A stretch of DNA of 64,000 nt from Dastarcus helophoroides (taxonomy: Eukaryota > Arthropoda > Insecta > Coleoptera > Bothrideridae): positions 48,058,987 to 48,122,986 of the forward strand of contig CM053325.1 of the NCBI GenBank assembly GCA_028583605.1, in the 5' to 3' direction. Numbering within the stretch: position 1 is the stretch's first letter; the number at the start of each line of letters is the position of its first letter. Positions 33,901 to 44,299 of the stretch are shown here, piece after piece. The notes beneath the pieces were generated by a model that made no database searches, had not been told where the DNA came from, and saw only the letters and a list, made by a program, of their open reading frames with translations. A program made the translations under genes and the position numbers.

Positions 33901-35699
33901 CAAAATTCAAAATGGATCAGAGACTATTTTTTCGTTTACATTAGAATTTCGAGAGAAAAGTTGAAGTTTCAGAAATATTACAAATTCAAAAACACTTGTA
34001 ATTATTAAAAACAAATTACGTTTAAAAAGTTAAAAAAAAAGAATAAATTGAAAGTATAAACCCTAGACATGGAAAAAAGTATTAGTTAACAAAAAAAAAC
34101 TACTAATTTGAGGAAAAATCCTTACGGATAAAATATGTCTAATCAATTGAGAAATGAACAAAATGTTGACATATTCTAGATTTCGAAAACGAATTGAACT
34201 TTTATTTTTTGGCATTTCTTGAAGTTAAATTCTAGTATTTTGTTTATTATTAAAATGGATTATAGTTCATATTCATAAATTTATTTCGCTTCAATAGGTT
34301 TCTGCCAACATTCCTGTTGAAAGACGCGAATATATTTGTCAAAATTCCTATAATCCAATTGTGTATGTGCTGTTACGTCCGTAAGTGACCTAATCAATAT
34401 TCAAAAGAGCGATCTGTTCCGGAATAAAATTCTAATGGGATTAAAAACTGAATGTCCTCTCCGGATTTTAATTTCAAATTCATAATTTCAAAGCGATCAA
34501 GAATCGAATATAGCTCTCTGGGGGAAGGTAGCTATTGGTATACATTTTTGTTTTAAAGGACTGGATTAATTCAAATTGTCACTCAAGTTCAAAGTTATTT
34601 GTCATGCAAAAGGGACTAGTGCAATATTTTGTGACAAAAACCCTAAATGCGTTTGTTCGTTTTAATCATATATGAGGTGTCGACATTACTTTTTAGTTAT
34701 AAACAAAGAGATACGGTGAGAATATTTTTTCTGACTTGAGGAACGTTTCTGTTCCTCGTGAAATACAATCGAAAGACAGTTACAACTTTTCCAATGAAAT
34801 TGACGTCCATCAACTACTTATGTGTCTGATTAATAGTTATAAATTGAAAATGTTTCCATCGATCATACCAAACTGATAAAGCAAGGAAGGCCGAAACCGA
34901 TCTTTGTTTGTTGGTTGAAGATATGTTCAACTGTTCCACTGTTTCATTACAAAACTCCTATGCAGCTGATATCTATTAAATGAACTTTTAGTTTTTAAGC
35001 GCTCGACATTGTTCTTGGAAAAAAGAAAGACAAATTGTTTATCTTCAACTGAATACGAGAACTTTAAAATAAAGGAGATACAGTTAAACTATATTATTTT
35101 AGCTTGGAATATAATATTATGAACATATTCAAAGTAGTTCTCGATATGTTACTCCATCTCTGAAATGCATTAATAAGCAACCCCAGCACTCGTCCTTTGA
35201 GGAATTTTACTAAATAAAACGGAGCTAATGCAAATTATTTTTAAGACCAAAGAATAACCTTAAGTTGCACACAGCATCATTAGGTAAGTGTTGGGAGATT
35301 TTCCTCTTGTTTATCCTACTACAGGTTATCGGTAAAAATATAAGCGTTTATACAGCGAATCTTTCCTACCACTACCATCCATGAAAAACAAAAATAATAT
35401 CTACAAAATCAATAATTTTTCATATATTTACCTTTTCTAATATTTTATCGCATCATTGAAAAGATTTAATTTTAAGGACACTTAATTTTCAATTAAGTTA
35501 AGCTTCCTCGCAAATAGGGGAAGCCAGATGCAAAAGATCATAATTTAATAAATCAGCATGTGAATAATATAAAAGGCGAAATTGTTCTCATCTACCGAGT
35601 TATTCGAGAAAAAAGAAACTTATCCAAATTTAAAATGCCACAGTAAACAAGATAATTAAAACGCAGGTTAGTTCAATATGTCAACCAAATCAGAGGCGC
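30961..35699. other. Long stretch without genes
   Basis: 4.7 kb with no recognisable coding, RNA or transposon-end signal. It includes AT quasi-repeat patches at about 31,800-32,040 and 33,820-34,230. Open frames such as 32,635-32,898 and 33,504-33,803 have no recognisable similarity. Confidence 0.5.
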
Positions 35700-35990
35700 A
35701 ATTTTTGTTGAATAAACAAAAGACAAAAATAATCAAGACAAAAAGAGCACTGCAACTCAATATGTTATCCATACCAGAACCGATCTAAAATATAACAGAA
35801 GCAACTTTTTATACCATCCACCGATGCAGTCACGCGTGAAGATCTTTCGATAGCTGATTTTCTGCTGAAGAGGAGTAGGTAACCTTCGTTTCTGTTATGT
35901 TAATCGACAACTTCTAATTCTCAATGACCTCGCGACCCAGTCACCAATGTGGAATTTTAGAACGAAAAACTGAGAGAATTACACCATAGA
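35700..35990 (-). pseudogene. Eroded Penelope family 1 3'-end relic
   Basis: At the DNA level, CCATACCAGA, AACTTTTTATACCATCC, ATGCAGTCACG and CTCAATGACCTCGCG occur in the same order and spacing as in the 3' half of Penelope copy A (about 20,147-20,330, plus-strand reading). This corresponds to the end of the GIY-YIG gene and its 3' region on the minus strand. It is heavily diverged and non-coding now. Confidence 0.5.
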
Positions 35991-36224
35991 AATCTATTTG
36001 AGGGTACGCTGGATCTCCCTAATTCGGAAAATTATTATCGATTGACAGGACCCATAATCTGCTCAGCAAAAAGAAATATCCCTCGGGGATATATACAAGA
36101 ATACGTGTCATGCTGAAACCAGGAGGCATGACGGCTTTATGAAGGACACATGTACCCAAGCATAAGCAATAGTTTAATGCAAGCGATGAACAATATGCAT
36201 CCCATAACACTTCACCCTTGGATG

Positions 36225-36600
36225 TTGTCAGTTTTTACTGCCGATGAACTAAATAAGGAGAGAAAGTTAATCAAATTAGGAAAGGTTGCTGGACCTGATA
36301 AATATACCCTGAATTCGTTAAACACCTTGACCAACTAGCATGAAGATAGCTCACGTAATTGTACAAAAAGATACATACTTAACACGAGATGAATCCCTCA
36401 GCAATTTTCAAATTAGCCATCCTAAAACTAAATGTCAACCCATCCAACTATCGTCTTATCGCCTTGCTCAGTATATACTACGAATTGCTGCTTAAACCGG
36501 TATCTCAGGTCTGTTACCCTTTGCCCACAACAATTGCCTAACATGACTAAGAAACACATTGGTACAAGAAAGTTTTCAAGGATTTTGTTTTTCCTTATTC
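36225..36600 (+). pseudogene. LINE reverse transcriptase fragment (fingers)
   Basis: ADELNKERKLIKLGKVAGPDKYTL (about 36,238-36,310) matches the KxGKAPGPD entry motif of non-LTR reverse transcriptases. After frame changes, AILKLNVNPSNYRLIALLSIYYELL (about 36,418-36,495) matches the next motif (NYRPI-LLS). No palm or YxDD follows. A short, isolated relic; the clade cannot be assigned. Confidence 0.6.
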
Positions 36601-36921
36601 TGATAAGAGAATAATAATTTTTCCAATTTTATTAGCTAAGAAGTAAAAGAAACACACCGAGCTTTTCGCAATGAAATAATACGAAGAGGTACAAAGATGA
36701 GGCACAAATGGTTAGACAAGAAATTAAATCATGGAAAAGATATATTAAAACCAAAAGAAGCAAATAATGAAAAATCGGAGAACAGCCAAAACTTGAATGG
36801 ATGATGTCAAAACAAAACCAAAAGAAAGAATGAAACTGGCACCAAGAAGCCTATATTAAAGACAAACAAAAATCTAAGCAAAAACATATATCTAGTGGTA
36901 AAGGCCTACAGAACAGTTGTT
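36601..36921. other. No gene seen
   Basis: A-rich on the plus strand; no recognised feature. Confidence 0.45.
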
Positions 36922-37311
36922 AAAAAAATTAGGCATTCTTGGAGGTTGCCGACAAAAGTGAAAACTTAAAACTCGGAAATAACAATATCTATGTGGAGTT
37001 GTTCGGACACACACTAGTAAAGAAGTCAGAATATTGAAAAATTTTAAAATAAATGCTGTCACACTCTCCTACCTTTTATATTTGTCGTTTGGATTCTTGT
37101 AGTCGTGTGGAGACGAATTTAATATTTATTGATAATGAAATCATTTACACATAAAGTTTACACTCTTTTCAGTTATTGCACGTAATGTTCAACATCTTAT
37201 TTATACTGTCACCTCTGATTTTTGGACCAATAGAACACCACGTTTTATTTTTTATACCAACAAATATTTGGTTATAAAATAGAAAATAATGCTGTTCAAT
37301 AATTAAAATTT

Positions 37312-37577
37312 CGTGAATTGTAAACACTTTATTTCAAACTTATTTCAGTACACTATAATTAAGATTTACTGAGAAAAAGACGACCGCGTATTTATACCAT
37401 CCCGATTTTAGAACGGATCTCCGTGCAGATCGGGCTCAAGCAAGCGGGAAAAGTCTAGAACTCTTATCTGCCGTATGATTCATTCGCGCGGCCGCTTCCC
37501 ATTAACAAACGTTTCCAGACGGTTCCTTACACTCCACAATTACTAATACAAATTTTACAATAGTTCGTTGCAGTACA
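37312..37577 (-). repeat. Solo or truncated LTR of the gypsy-like family, inside repeat copy 1
   Basis: Shares with the other LTRs (minus orientation) the polyadenylation-type AATAAAGTG block, a TATA-like stretch, CTTATCTGCC and a GCGGCCGCTTCCC block. The first about 45 bp on the left are missing. The alignment of repeat copies 1 and 2 resumes on both sides, supporting insertion. Confidence 0.55.
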
Positions 37578-37813
37578 TTCTTGAACGATTGAATACTCCT
37601 GCAGTGACGTGCCCAAACTTTCCTCTCGTGAGATGTAAACATCACATAGGCTCTTGCTCTAAAAACTACTATGTTACTCACTGTTGTACTATACAATGAC
37701 TCTACAATTACAATAATAATCAAACTAAAACACAAATTAAACAATGCACAGTAGTGAATATAATTTATAATAGGCGTATAGTTGTGTTTAAAACACAAGT
37801 TAGAAGCACACTT

Positions 37814-37907
37814 GCTATGGCTCGCATGGTTCGGGGTACATATCGCAGGCTTCACACGCTTGAGATGTCACAGGTTTGAACCTCGTTACCGATCACGCAT
37901 TTTTTTA
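37814..37907 (+). other. tRNA-like segment with possible Pol III boxes inside repeat copy 1
   Basis: TGGCTCGCATGGTTCGG is A-box-like, GCTTCACACGCTTG resembles a valine-type anticodon arm, GGTTTGAACCT (37,873-37,883) is B-box-like, and a T-run terminator follows (37,900-37,906). Copy 2 keeps the second half (GGATTCAAACC at 42,463-42,473). A full cloverleaf cannot be drawn cleanly, so this is more likely a tRNA-derived SINE-like head than a gene. Confidence 0.3.
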
Positions 37908-38104
37908 AGTTTAAACTTCCTAGGTTGAGAGATTTTGATAGGAAGTAAACTTATCGTTTCGCGCTACCATCACTCTAATTTCGTTACCAACATGCTATAA
38001 TGTTAACAGCAGTGTGTGATGAATTTAACGGCCGGAAGTTTGAGTGTGTGCTTAAGTTTTTTATCGGAACATAATAACAGACATTAGATTAAGCATGAAA
38101 GCTG

Positions 38105-38490
38105 GATACTACTAGATGAAGCTCCCCCCCCCCCCATTTTGGAATAGTTGTAAGAGATTGGCTTAATACTAATTATCCGTAACGCTGAATTGGCCGGTTA
38201 GGGAGAAATCAGATGAATCATGATATGATTAATGGTATTGGACCAGTGGCCTGCCACCCAGGTCACCAAATATTAATTCACTGGACTTTTATGTCTGGGG
38301 AAATCTCAAAGACAAAGTTTATGCTACTCCAGTTTTAACAAGAAATGACTTAGTGTTAAGGATTCAGCAAGCCTGTAATGACATGCGGCAAAAGGCAAAA
38401 TCCACATGAATTATCCGCTGCAGTAAATTCGTTAATTCGTCGGTGTCTAAAATGCGTAGAAATACGCGGAACGCATTTCCAACAATTACT
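38105..38490 (+). pseudogene. Transposase relic, mariner/DDE_3 type
   Basis: Pieces in several frames reproduce the C-terminal half of mariner-group transposases. A DEAPP...HFGIVVRDWLN segment follows the expected catalytic aspartate, then NYP and IGR pieces, SPNINSLDFYVWGNLKDKVY (about 38,268-38,327), TRNDLVLRIQQACNDM (about 38,340-38,387) and a terminal CVEIRGTHFQQ-like end (about 38,453-38,485). The reading frame is broken by a C-run (38,127-38,137) and other indels. Better preserved than the relic at 3790-4235 and a different subfamily. Confidence 0.7.
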
Positions 38491-39194
38491 TTTTTAAAGT
38501 TATTGACTAAATTTTTGCCTTGTTGTTACTCTTTTTGTGGATTTGGCCTATTGGGGATACCTCAAAGGAAAGCGAGCTATAATACTCTACCCCATGGTGG
38601 TATGGAAATCAGTAGATGAGGAAATTAAATTTGTCATCATCTTTTGTGACGCTTTTTTTTTCATAATTTTAACTCAGGAATAAACAGTAAAATGCACACA
38701 TTAACATAAATTATTAATGCTAGTAATAACGTTAATAAAAACATGGTTACTAGAAAGATATATTAATATTTTTACATGCTCTTAACTCAAAAATAGTTCA
38801 CCTAACGAAAAAATTACAAAATACACTTTTTGTGCAAAAATCATCATAAAATACAAAAAATTATGAAATTCGTATCTAGGACTACTAGCGTAGAAGTTCT
38901 GATAGAAAAAAGGGGCACTATACCCCAGATCTACGCCACTGGAAATGTTAGTGGACTTTTAAAATAAGGCAATATTAGCCCTTAACGAGATATTTTGTGT
39001 CACCAAATTTTCTCTAAATATTACAGTTCATTTGAGAGACATAAAATAAAATCGTTTAAAAAATGAAGAGTTTGACATCCTATATCTCAAAAACGGTACG
39101 TTTAAGAGGCATTGTTTATGTAACAAAGTCACATTATTTTTTGATAATCTATTGTTTCTTAAAGTTTCCGCCATAGTTAGCGGACCACCCTGTA
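38491..39194 (+). mobile_element. 3' part and right end of the mariner-group element
   Basis: Non-coding DNA after the transposase, finishing in a terminal-repeat-like GCGGACCACCCTGTA (39,180-39,194). Its complement, GGGTGGTCCGC, has the form of mariner-group ends. Blocks such as TTTGAGATATAGGATGTCAA on the complement are common near such ends. The matching left end was not found, so the element is 5'-truncated. Confidence 0.45.
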
Positions 39195-39593
39195 TACATT
39201 TTTCTAACATTGGTCATCAACATTATCATTAATATTACAAGTGATTATTAAATATCGCCTTAAGATTTCTATGATAAAATTTAGGCGTCTGTCCGAAATA
39301 ATATATTTTAATTTAGAAATGTCCTTTCTAACTCTACAGATGTATAATAGTTGCATACTTGAAACACATAATTTTGTCCACTGCTAATTCGACGTAAGAT
39401 TCATTACCTCAAAAAATGTCTGAAATATTTTTTAAAGTTTATTACTCAGTATTCGCACTTATTACCTGTTGCAATTTCTAAAAAAATCATATCTCCCTTA
39501 TCTCCAGGAATTCCAGAAATAATTTTTATTATGTCTTCAACAACTTTAATTGAAGCTGTAAGTAATTAATCTCGTTTTTCCAAAGCACTTATT

Positions 39594-40169
39594 AGGTTTG
39601 TTCCAACCGAACATCAAACTAGTTTGCAGCCGTCCGGCGCATGTGCATTCAAAATTTACCGTTCCAACCAAGTGCAAACTCCAACCCAACTGGCAGTCCG
39701 GTGTTCCAACAGTGCTCTGACTAGTTCGTGAATTGATTTGTGATCAGTCAGAACAGTCAGCAGCCGAGAGCTTGTACTGGCAGTTGGGAACATGCGCAAT
39801 AAGTAATCGATAAGCGGTATCGAATTTCTCAGCTGTTATTTGTCAATACGATTGTCAGATGTTTTGATCTTGTCGGAGCAAATGTAAATTGTGTTGTTAA
39901 GTTCTGAATTCTATTTTTCATCCACTATATTTGCTCAAAAATAATAAAAATGAATTTCGTAGAGGGATTTATATGTGATGAAGATTTATTTTCATCGCTT
40001 TCGATTGAGACAGACGGCGAAGACCAGGGGTTTTCCGAGAAGTCCCAAAGTGCATTCCAACGTGTACAATACCAAACCAGTCGGAGTGTAACACGGAATG
40101 CACGCATGCGTACGAACTAGTTCATGAATTAGTCGGAAACTAATCAGAAATGTTCGGTTGGAACAAACC
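39594..40169. mobile_element. MITE-like element with AGGTTTGTTCCAACCGAACAT inverted ends
   Basis: The first and last about 22 bp are perfect inverted repeats (AGGTTTGTTCCAACCGAACAT), with patchy inverted similarity further in (ACTAGTTC motifs). The empty site is preserved in tandem unit 2 (40,470-40,485), which proves insertion after the duplication. The flanking duplication is only 2-3 bp (TT or degraded TTT/ATT), compatible with PIF/Harbinger-like elements but not proof. It contains a 56-codon open frame. Confidence 0.75.
39950..40120 (+). CDS. 56-codon open frame inside the MITE; possible transposon gene 5' remnant
   Basis: Begins MNFVEGFICDEDLFSSLSIE and ends at TAG 40,118-40,120 inside the right inverted end. 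It starts after an A-rich AATAAAA context. The acidic N-terminus followed by a basic end is not typical of random AT-rich DNA. MITEs often keep the first codons of the autonomous parent's gene, and I infer this here. No domain is recognised. Confidence 0.35.
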   Translation: MNFVEGFICDEDLFSSLSIETDGEDQGFSEKSQSAFQRVQYQTSRSVTRNARMRTN

Positions 40170-40440
40170 TTTTGAATCACACAAATCAGAGTGTCAGAAG
40201 CAATAAAACTTAAAAGCATGATTCTTAACATTTTGTTGCTAAAGAAGTTCTTTAATGATTGCTATCGATGATACGTCATCTACGTCAAAGTTGGTCACAA
40301 CTTGCTTAAATGTACCAAAATTCTTAGCGTAATATACAACAACTGAAAACATGTACCCCATCTCGTTAAGTATCGATTGAGGAGGTAAAGGTAGATCAGG
40401 AACCATTTCTTAAAGCATTTGGAAGGTTGCTTTTTCACAC

Positions 40441-40740
40441 AGTAATTAATCTCGTTTTTCCAAAGCACTTATTTGGATCACACAATTCAGAGTGGTCAGA
40501 AGCAATAAAACTTAAAAGCATTATTCTTAACATTTTGTTGCTAAAGAAGTTCTTTAATGATTGCTATCGATGATATATCATCTACGTCAAAGTTGTTCAC
40601 AATTTGCTTAAATGTACCAAAATTCATAGCATAATATACAGCAGCTGAAAACAGGTACCCCATCTAGTTAAATATCGGTTGAGGAAATAAAGGTAGATCA
40701 GGAGCCATTTCTTAAAACATTTGAAAGGTTACTTTTCACA
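40441..40740 (+). repeat. Tandem duplication unit 2 (empty site)
   Basis: Direct repeat of unit 1. It lacks the MITE and shows the uninterrupted ACTTATTTGGATCACAC where unit 1 was broken. Confidence 0.75.
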
Positions 40741-40840
40741 CACTTTACACAAAAGCACTTCATCATCCGTTGACACTTTGTCTTTTCCGAATTCGGGAAG
40801 GAATTTTTGTAATTTGTTTTTTAATGAAAATGCAACTTAG

Positions 40841-41766
40841 GGCATTTTTTCTGAAATTACGAGCGAAGGAATTTTCAAAGGAAATGAACGTGAACAAACT
40901 TACATTTACAACGTAGTAAACACGAAATAATAATGATAAAATAAATCCATCTCAAGAATTTAAATATTCCTGCAATTGCACCCCTGTTGAGTTTTATTGT
41001 ATTGTATAGGAGAAGGGCTAATGAATAAAAGAAAAATCCACATTTTTAATGGATATACAGGGGGAATGTTAATTAGAATGCAATTAAGAGATTGTAAGAT
41101 TGTGAATAACCCCATTATTATATTTCTACAAGAGAGTATTTTCTATTGTAAACTTACTAAGCAGTAATCTCTCAAAATTAGAAAAATAAGATTGTAAGCA
41201 TTTTGCTTAACCTTTGGGGCATTAGTGATGATAATGCGAAACCATAATTTTACCTTCTATCCAAAATCGCTAAACGCTCTACAGGAAGTTTTCACTTCAA
41301 AAAGAAAAACATATCAAACTGGTTAGTGTGACAGTTTTGCAGGAGGATAGGAGGCATCAAAAAAGTAAACAATACATCCGAAATATCGTTTTACATTTTT
41401 ATTTTCAGTTCAAACATATACCAGGAGACTATAGCCGAAGATTGAGTTTTTACATTTTGATGAGAAAAATCTCTTGTAATTGCACTGATTTTTGCTTCCC
41501 TAGTGGTTCCTGTTTGTTGCAAAGACGAAGACCCATGTTATGAATTCGGATAAAGTTTATCACGGTTCTGCCTTCAAGTTTGGTTCAAGCTATTGTTTTC
41601 AAACCACCCCAAATAGTAAATAGCTTCATAAAAGCTAACTTGGTCAGATCAAATTTCCCGAATGACATGACAAATTAAAGTCAAAGTAACTGGCAATTTG
41701 TTTCCTTTATTGTTATATCGCCAAATTAATACTTTGCACCAGTTTTGCTTATGGTTGGCGAAGGAG
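40841..41766. other. No gene seen
   Basis: AT-rich. The 71-codon plus-strand frame (41,328-41,543) has no recognisable similarity. Confidence 0.5.
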
Positions 41767-42605
41767 AAAAAAAATTGGCACTCATAAGACTGCCGACCGA
41801 AGTGAAAACTTAAAATTAGGAAATAACAGTGCCTATGTACCTATTTATATTTGTGGCTTGGATGCTTGTAGTCGTGTGGAAACGAAGCTAATATTTAGTT
41901 ATAATGAAATATACACTTTGCACTTTTTTATTTATTGCATGTAATGTTCAACATCTTATTAGTAGCAGCATAAATATGTCATCTCTGAAGAACAGACATT
42001 AAACATTTCATTTTTAATACCAACAAAAAGGATAAAAATGTGGATTTTGTTACCATAAATTTACGACAACGTCATTGACACACGGCACGTTTTGTCAAAT
42101 TGTATTGAAATGCTGTTTCTTGTTGCCTAATGTTTTTAATTTTTCAAACCTTATTTTTGTTTTTAGTGGTTTATGATCGTAGGAGAAATACATTATACAA
42201 CTCAAGCATCCCTGCGTTGTACTTAAACTTCTTTTTCTTTTACAAACTAATGTATTACTTATTGTTATTCAGTACACTGATTCTACAATGAATCAATTAA
42301 AATAATAAACTAAAACATAATTTGAATAATGCTCAGCAGTCAGTTTAACTTATATGTGACTTATTGGCATATCTAAGATAAGTTAAAACTTAAATTTAGA
42401 AAGAGAAACTATAGCTTACTTAGTTAGTTTTGCTTATTTCGCATATAGGTCTGACACGTCGTGGATTCAAACCTCTCTGTTAATCATGCATTTTTAAAGT
42501 GAAAATTTCTTGAAGGGCGTTGGGCGTTATTTAATAGGGGGTAAGTTTATGATTTCACGTCGTCATCACGACAAACTGCGTTACCAACATGCTTTAATGT
42601 TATTA
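41767..42605 (+). repeat. Interspersed repeat, copy 2 (uninterrupted)
   Basis: About 840 bp, co-linear with 36,922-38,006 minus its LTR. It has the A-rich left edge, GACTGCCGACCGAAGTGAAA, TGTAATGTTCAACATCTTAT, the B-box-like GGATTCAAACC, and the right edge at GTTACCAACATGCT. No open frame of note. Confidence 0.6.
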
Positions 42606-43050
42606 TACCTAGTGTTTACATTGAGCATATTAGTAACGCAAATTAACATTGTGGCGACACTAAATCATAAGTTTACCTATTAAAAGCCGCTCAATGTGCT
42701 GAAGGAACTTTTCACATCAAAAAAATTATGCTATAATTTGCCACACAAAGCAAAACCAGTCAGGTTTAGAGAATACGGAGTATTTCTGGGATTAAAATTG
42801 TTTTTTTTTGCCTTAACGTTAATATACTTTATATCACGAAAGTGGAGTTTTACGCCATCAAATGCATTTTTTGAATCAGTCAGTTCAAGATCACATTGAA
42901 GAGTGATTCATCAGCGTTTCCTTAATAAGGGTGCTTCAAATTAGCAAAGTCAGCAAATATGAAACTAAAGCCAGTCAAAGAAGAACAAAGAAGATTGGAT
43001 TACGCTTTACTTTTTATATGTAAAATATCCTCTTGTAGCACATTTTCTTT
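42606..43050. other. No gene seen
   Basis: AT-rich flank of the LTR element. The 67-codon frame at 42,696-42,899 has no recognisable similarity. Confidence 0.45.
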
Positions 43051-43055
43051 TATAT

Positions 43056-43431
43056 TGTTACGGGCTTATCGGTTCGAATTGATTACCACGTGTGAATAAT
43101 ACCCACTTTATTACCAAATTAACTCGGCACACTTCAACTGAACAGTAACTCACTACTTATTTACTAACTACTAAGCCACTAACTACACTGACTTCTAACT
43201 GACTGACTTGAGGGAAAGCTGCCCGCCTTTTATAGTTTTGGCTCCCGGCTTGTAGAATTTTCGGCAGATAAGGCTTATCGAATGGCGAAATTTCTGGAAC
43301 GCTTATCTGCCGTTTGTTTTGTTATCGCGGCCGCTTTCCCCTTATCAGAACCTTCTAGAAACTTTTTTTTTATTTACTAAATTCTACAATTCTATTCTAA
43401 ATCCTATTCCACCTATTTACATTGCGTTACA
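43056..43431 (-). repeat. 3' LTR of gypsy-like copy 2
   Basis: 376 bp, TGTAAC...GTTACA on the minus strand. It includes a TATAAAAGG box (43,234-43,226), paired CGGCAGATAAG/CTTATCTGCCG sites (43,262-43,272 and 43,302-43,312), a GCGGCCGC block and an AATAAAGTGGG-type polyadenylation signal. Confidence 0.9.
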
Positions 43432-43460
43432 CTGCCTCCTCCTTGGGAATGATAGTCCCG
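43432..43460 (-). other. Polypurine tract
   Basis: Minus strand reads CCAAGGAGGAGGCAG immediately before the 3' LTR. It would prime plus-strand synthesis during reverse transcription. Confidence 0.7.
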
Positions 43461-43467
43461 ATCAGTT

Positions 43468-44298
43468 CTAATCAGTCACTTTGCCACTATATTTGCATAA
43501 TCTGTTCAGGTGTACTACTTTCATTTTACTCCTGGAGCTACGCTGGATCCTGTATACCAAGTCGTTGATCCTCTTCAGCACTTTGTACAGCCCTTCCCAA
43601 GATGCTGTAAACTTCGGCGAAACTCCTTTCTTTCGCTGAGGGTTGTATAGCCATACCAATTCGCCTTCACCGAAACCACCATGGTTGGCATTTATGTCAT
43701 ACCTTGTCTTCATCCGGTCCGTCGCCAAGTTGATCTTCGTCTGCACAAGGGCATGCGTCTCAAATATCGCTTCCCTCAAGTCGTCTACGAAACCCATCGC
43801 CTCCCTGGGGATCTCCCTTGGTGATCCAAACACCAAGTCACACAAAAGCCGCAGTTCCCTCCCGAAGATCACTTTTGCCGGAGTCTGACTTGTAGTTTCA
43901 TGAGTTGCCGCGCGATAGGCCATCGGAAACAGTGGTAGATGTCGATCCCAGTCTGTCTGATGTTTGGAAATGACCTTCGAAAGATGTTCCTCTAAGGTCC
44001 TGTTAAATCTCTCCATCGTTCCTTCAGACTGTGAATGAAGAGATGTTGTTCGAGTTTTCCTAATTCCAAGAAGACGACACACCTCTTGGAAAACCCCCGA
44101 TTCAAAGTTCATTCCCTGGTCCGAGTGTAGTTCCAAGAGAACACCAAGTCGACAGATGAAGTTCTCTACAAGAACCCTTGCGACTGTGGTGGCTTCCTGG
44201 TTCGGGATGGCATAAGCTTCAGGCCATTTACTGAAATAATCCATGGCCACCAGGATGTACTTGTTTTCATCGTCTGAAGCTGGGAATGGTCCTGCCAC
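43468..44298 (-). CDS. Integrase catalytic core and C-terminal domain (gypsy-like), frame cut from its zinc finger
   Basis: 276 codons, uninterrupted. It starts inside the catalytic core (AGPFPASDDENKYILVAMDYFSKW). HSDQG (about residue 58) carries the second catalytic aspartate and EGTMERFNRTLEEHL (about 91-105) the glutamate. The C-terminal part has FGEGELVWLYNPQRKKG and SWEGLYKVLKRINDLVYRIQ, the G-P-Y/F-like module (here WEGLY). The first catalytic aspartate lies just upstream and is separated by a one-base frameshift near 44,305, so the apparent ATG is probably not the natural start. Integrase joins the DNA copy to the genome. Sequence quality supports recent loss of function. Confidence 0.85.
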   Translation of the reverse strand: MAGPFPASDDENKYILVAMDYFSKWPEAYAIPNQEATTVARVLVENFICRLGVLLELHSDQGMNFESGVFQEVCRLLGIRKTRTTSLHSQSEGTMERFNRTLEEHLSKVISKHQTDWDRHLPLFPMAYRAATHETTSQTPAKVIFGRELRLLCDLVFGSPREIPREAMGFVDDLREAIFETHALVQTKINLATDRMKTRYDINANHGGFGEGELVWLYNPQRKKGVSPKFTASWEGLYKVLKRINDLVYRIQRSSRSKMKVVHLNRLCKYSGKVTD

Positions 44299-44299
44299 A

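Larger units (their letters stand above)
36922..38006 (+). repeat. Interspersed repeat, copy 1 (interrupted by an LTR)
   Basis: Co-linear with 41,767-42,605: both begin near GACTGCCGAC(C)GAAGTGAAAACTTAAA, share GATGCTTGTAGTCGTGTGGA-like and TGTAATGTTCAACATCTTAT blocks, carry a B-box-like motif, and end near GTTACCAACATGCT. This copy is split by an LTR fragment at about 37,312-37,577. I see no protein. It could be a large non-autonomous element or a duplicated genomic segment. Confidence 0.6.
39561..40440 (+). repeat. Tandem duplication unit 1 (carries the MITE)
   Basis: Starts AGTAATTAATCTCGTTTTTC and ends CTTTTTCACAC. Without the MITE (39,594-40,169) it is about 300 bp and roughly 90% similar by eye to unit 2 (40,441-40,740), which follows directly and begins with the identical AGTAATTAATCTCGTTTTTC. 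Confidence 0.75.
39400..40840 (-). pseudogene. hAT-like transposase relic with an internal tandem duplication
   Basis: Minus-strand fragments resemble the hAT-group transposase-related region with an RWGTW-YYA core: PDLPLPPQSILNEMGYMFS, VVYYAKNFGTFKQVVTNFD and DVSSIAIIKELL (about 40,400-40,240). A second copy of the same stretch (PDLPLFPQPIFN, YYAMNFGTFKQIVNNFD, DISSIAIIKELL) lies at about 40,705-40,550. An upstream piece (NALSCIFIKKQI, about 40,840) and a downstream piece (VVEDIIKIISGIPGDKGDM-like, about 39,550-39,490) bracket them. The duplicated 300-bp block holds stops and cannot give a normal protein. Assignment to hAT is by remembered similarity only. Confidence 0.5.

Noticed and set aside
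37814..37907. Functional tRNA gene
   Set aside because: Although boxes and an anticodon-arm-like piece are present, acceptor and D arms do not pair; retained only as a tRNA-like module in a repeat.
42905..42920. Minus-strand GAAACGCTGATGA as hammerhead core
   Set aside because: The two boxes are in the wrong order for the hammerhead fold.
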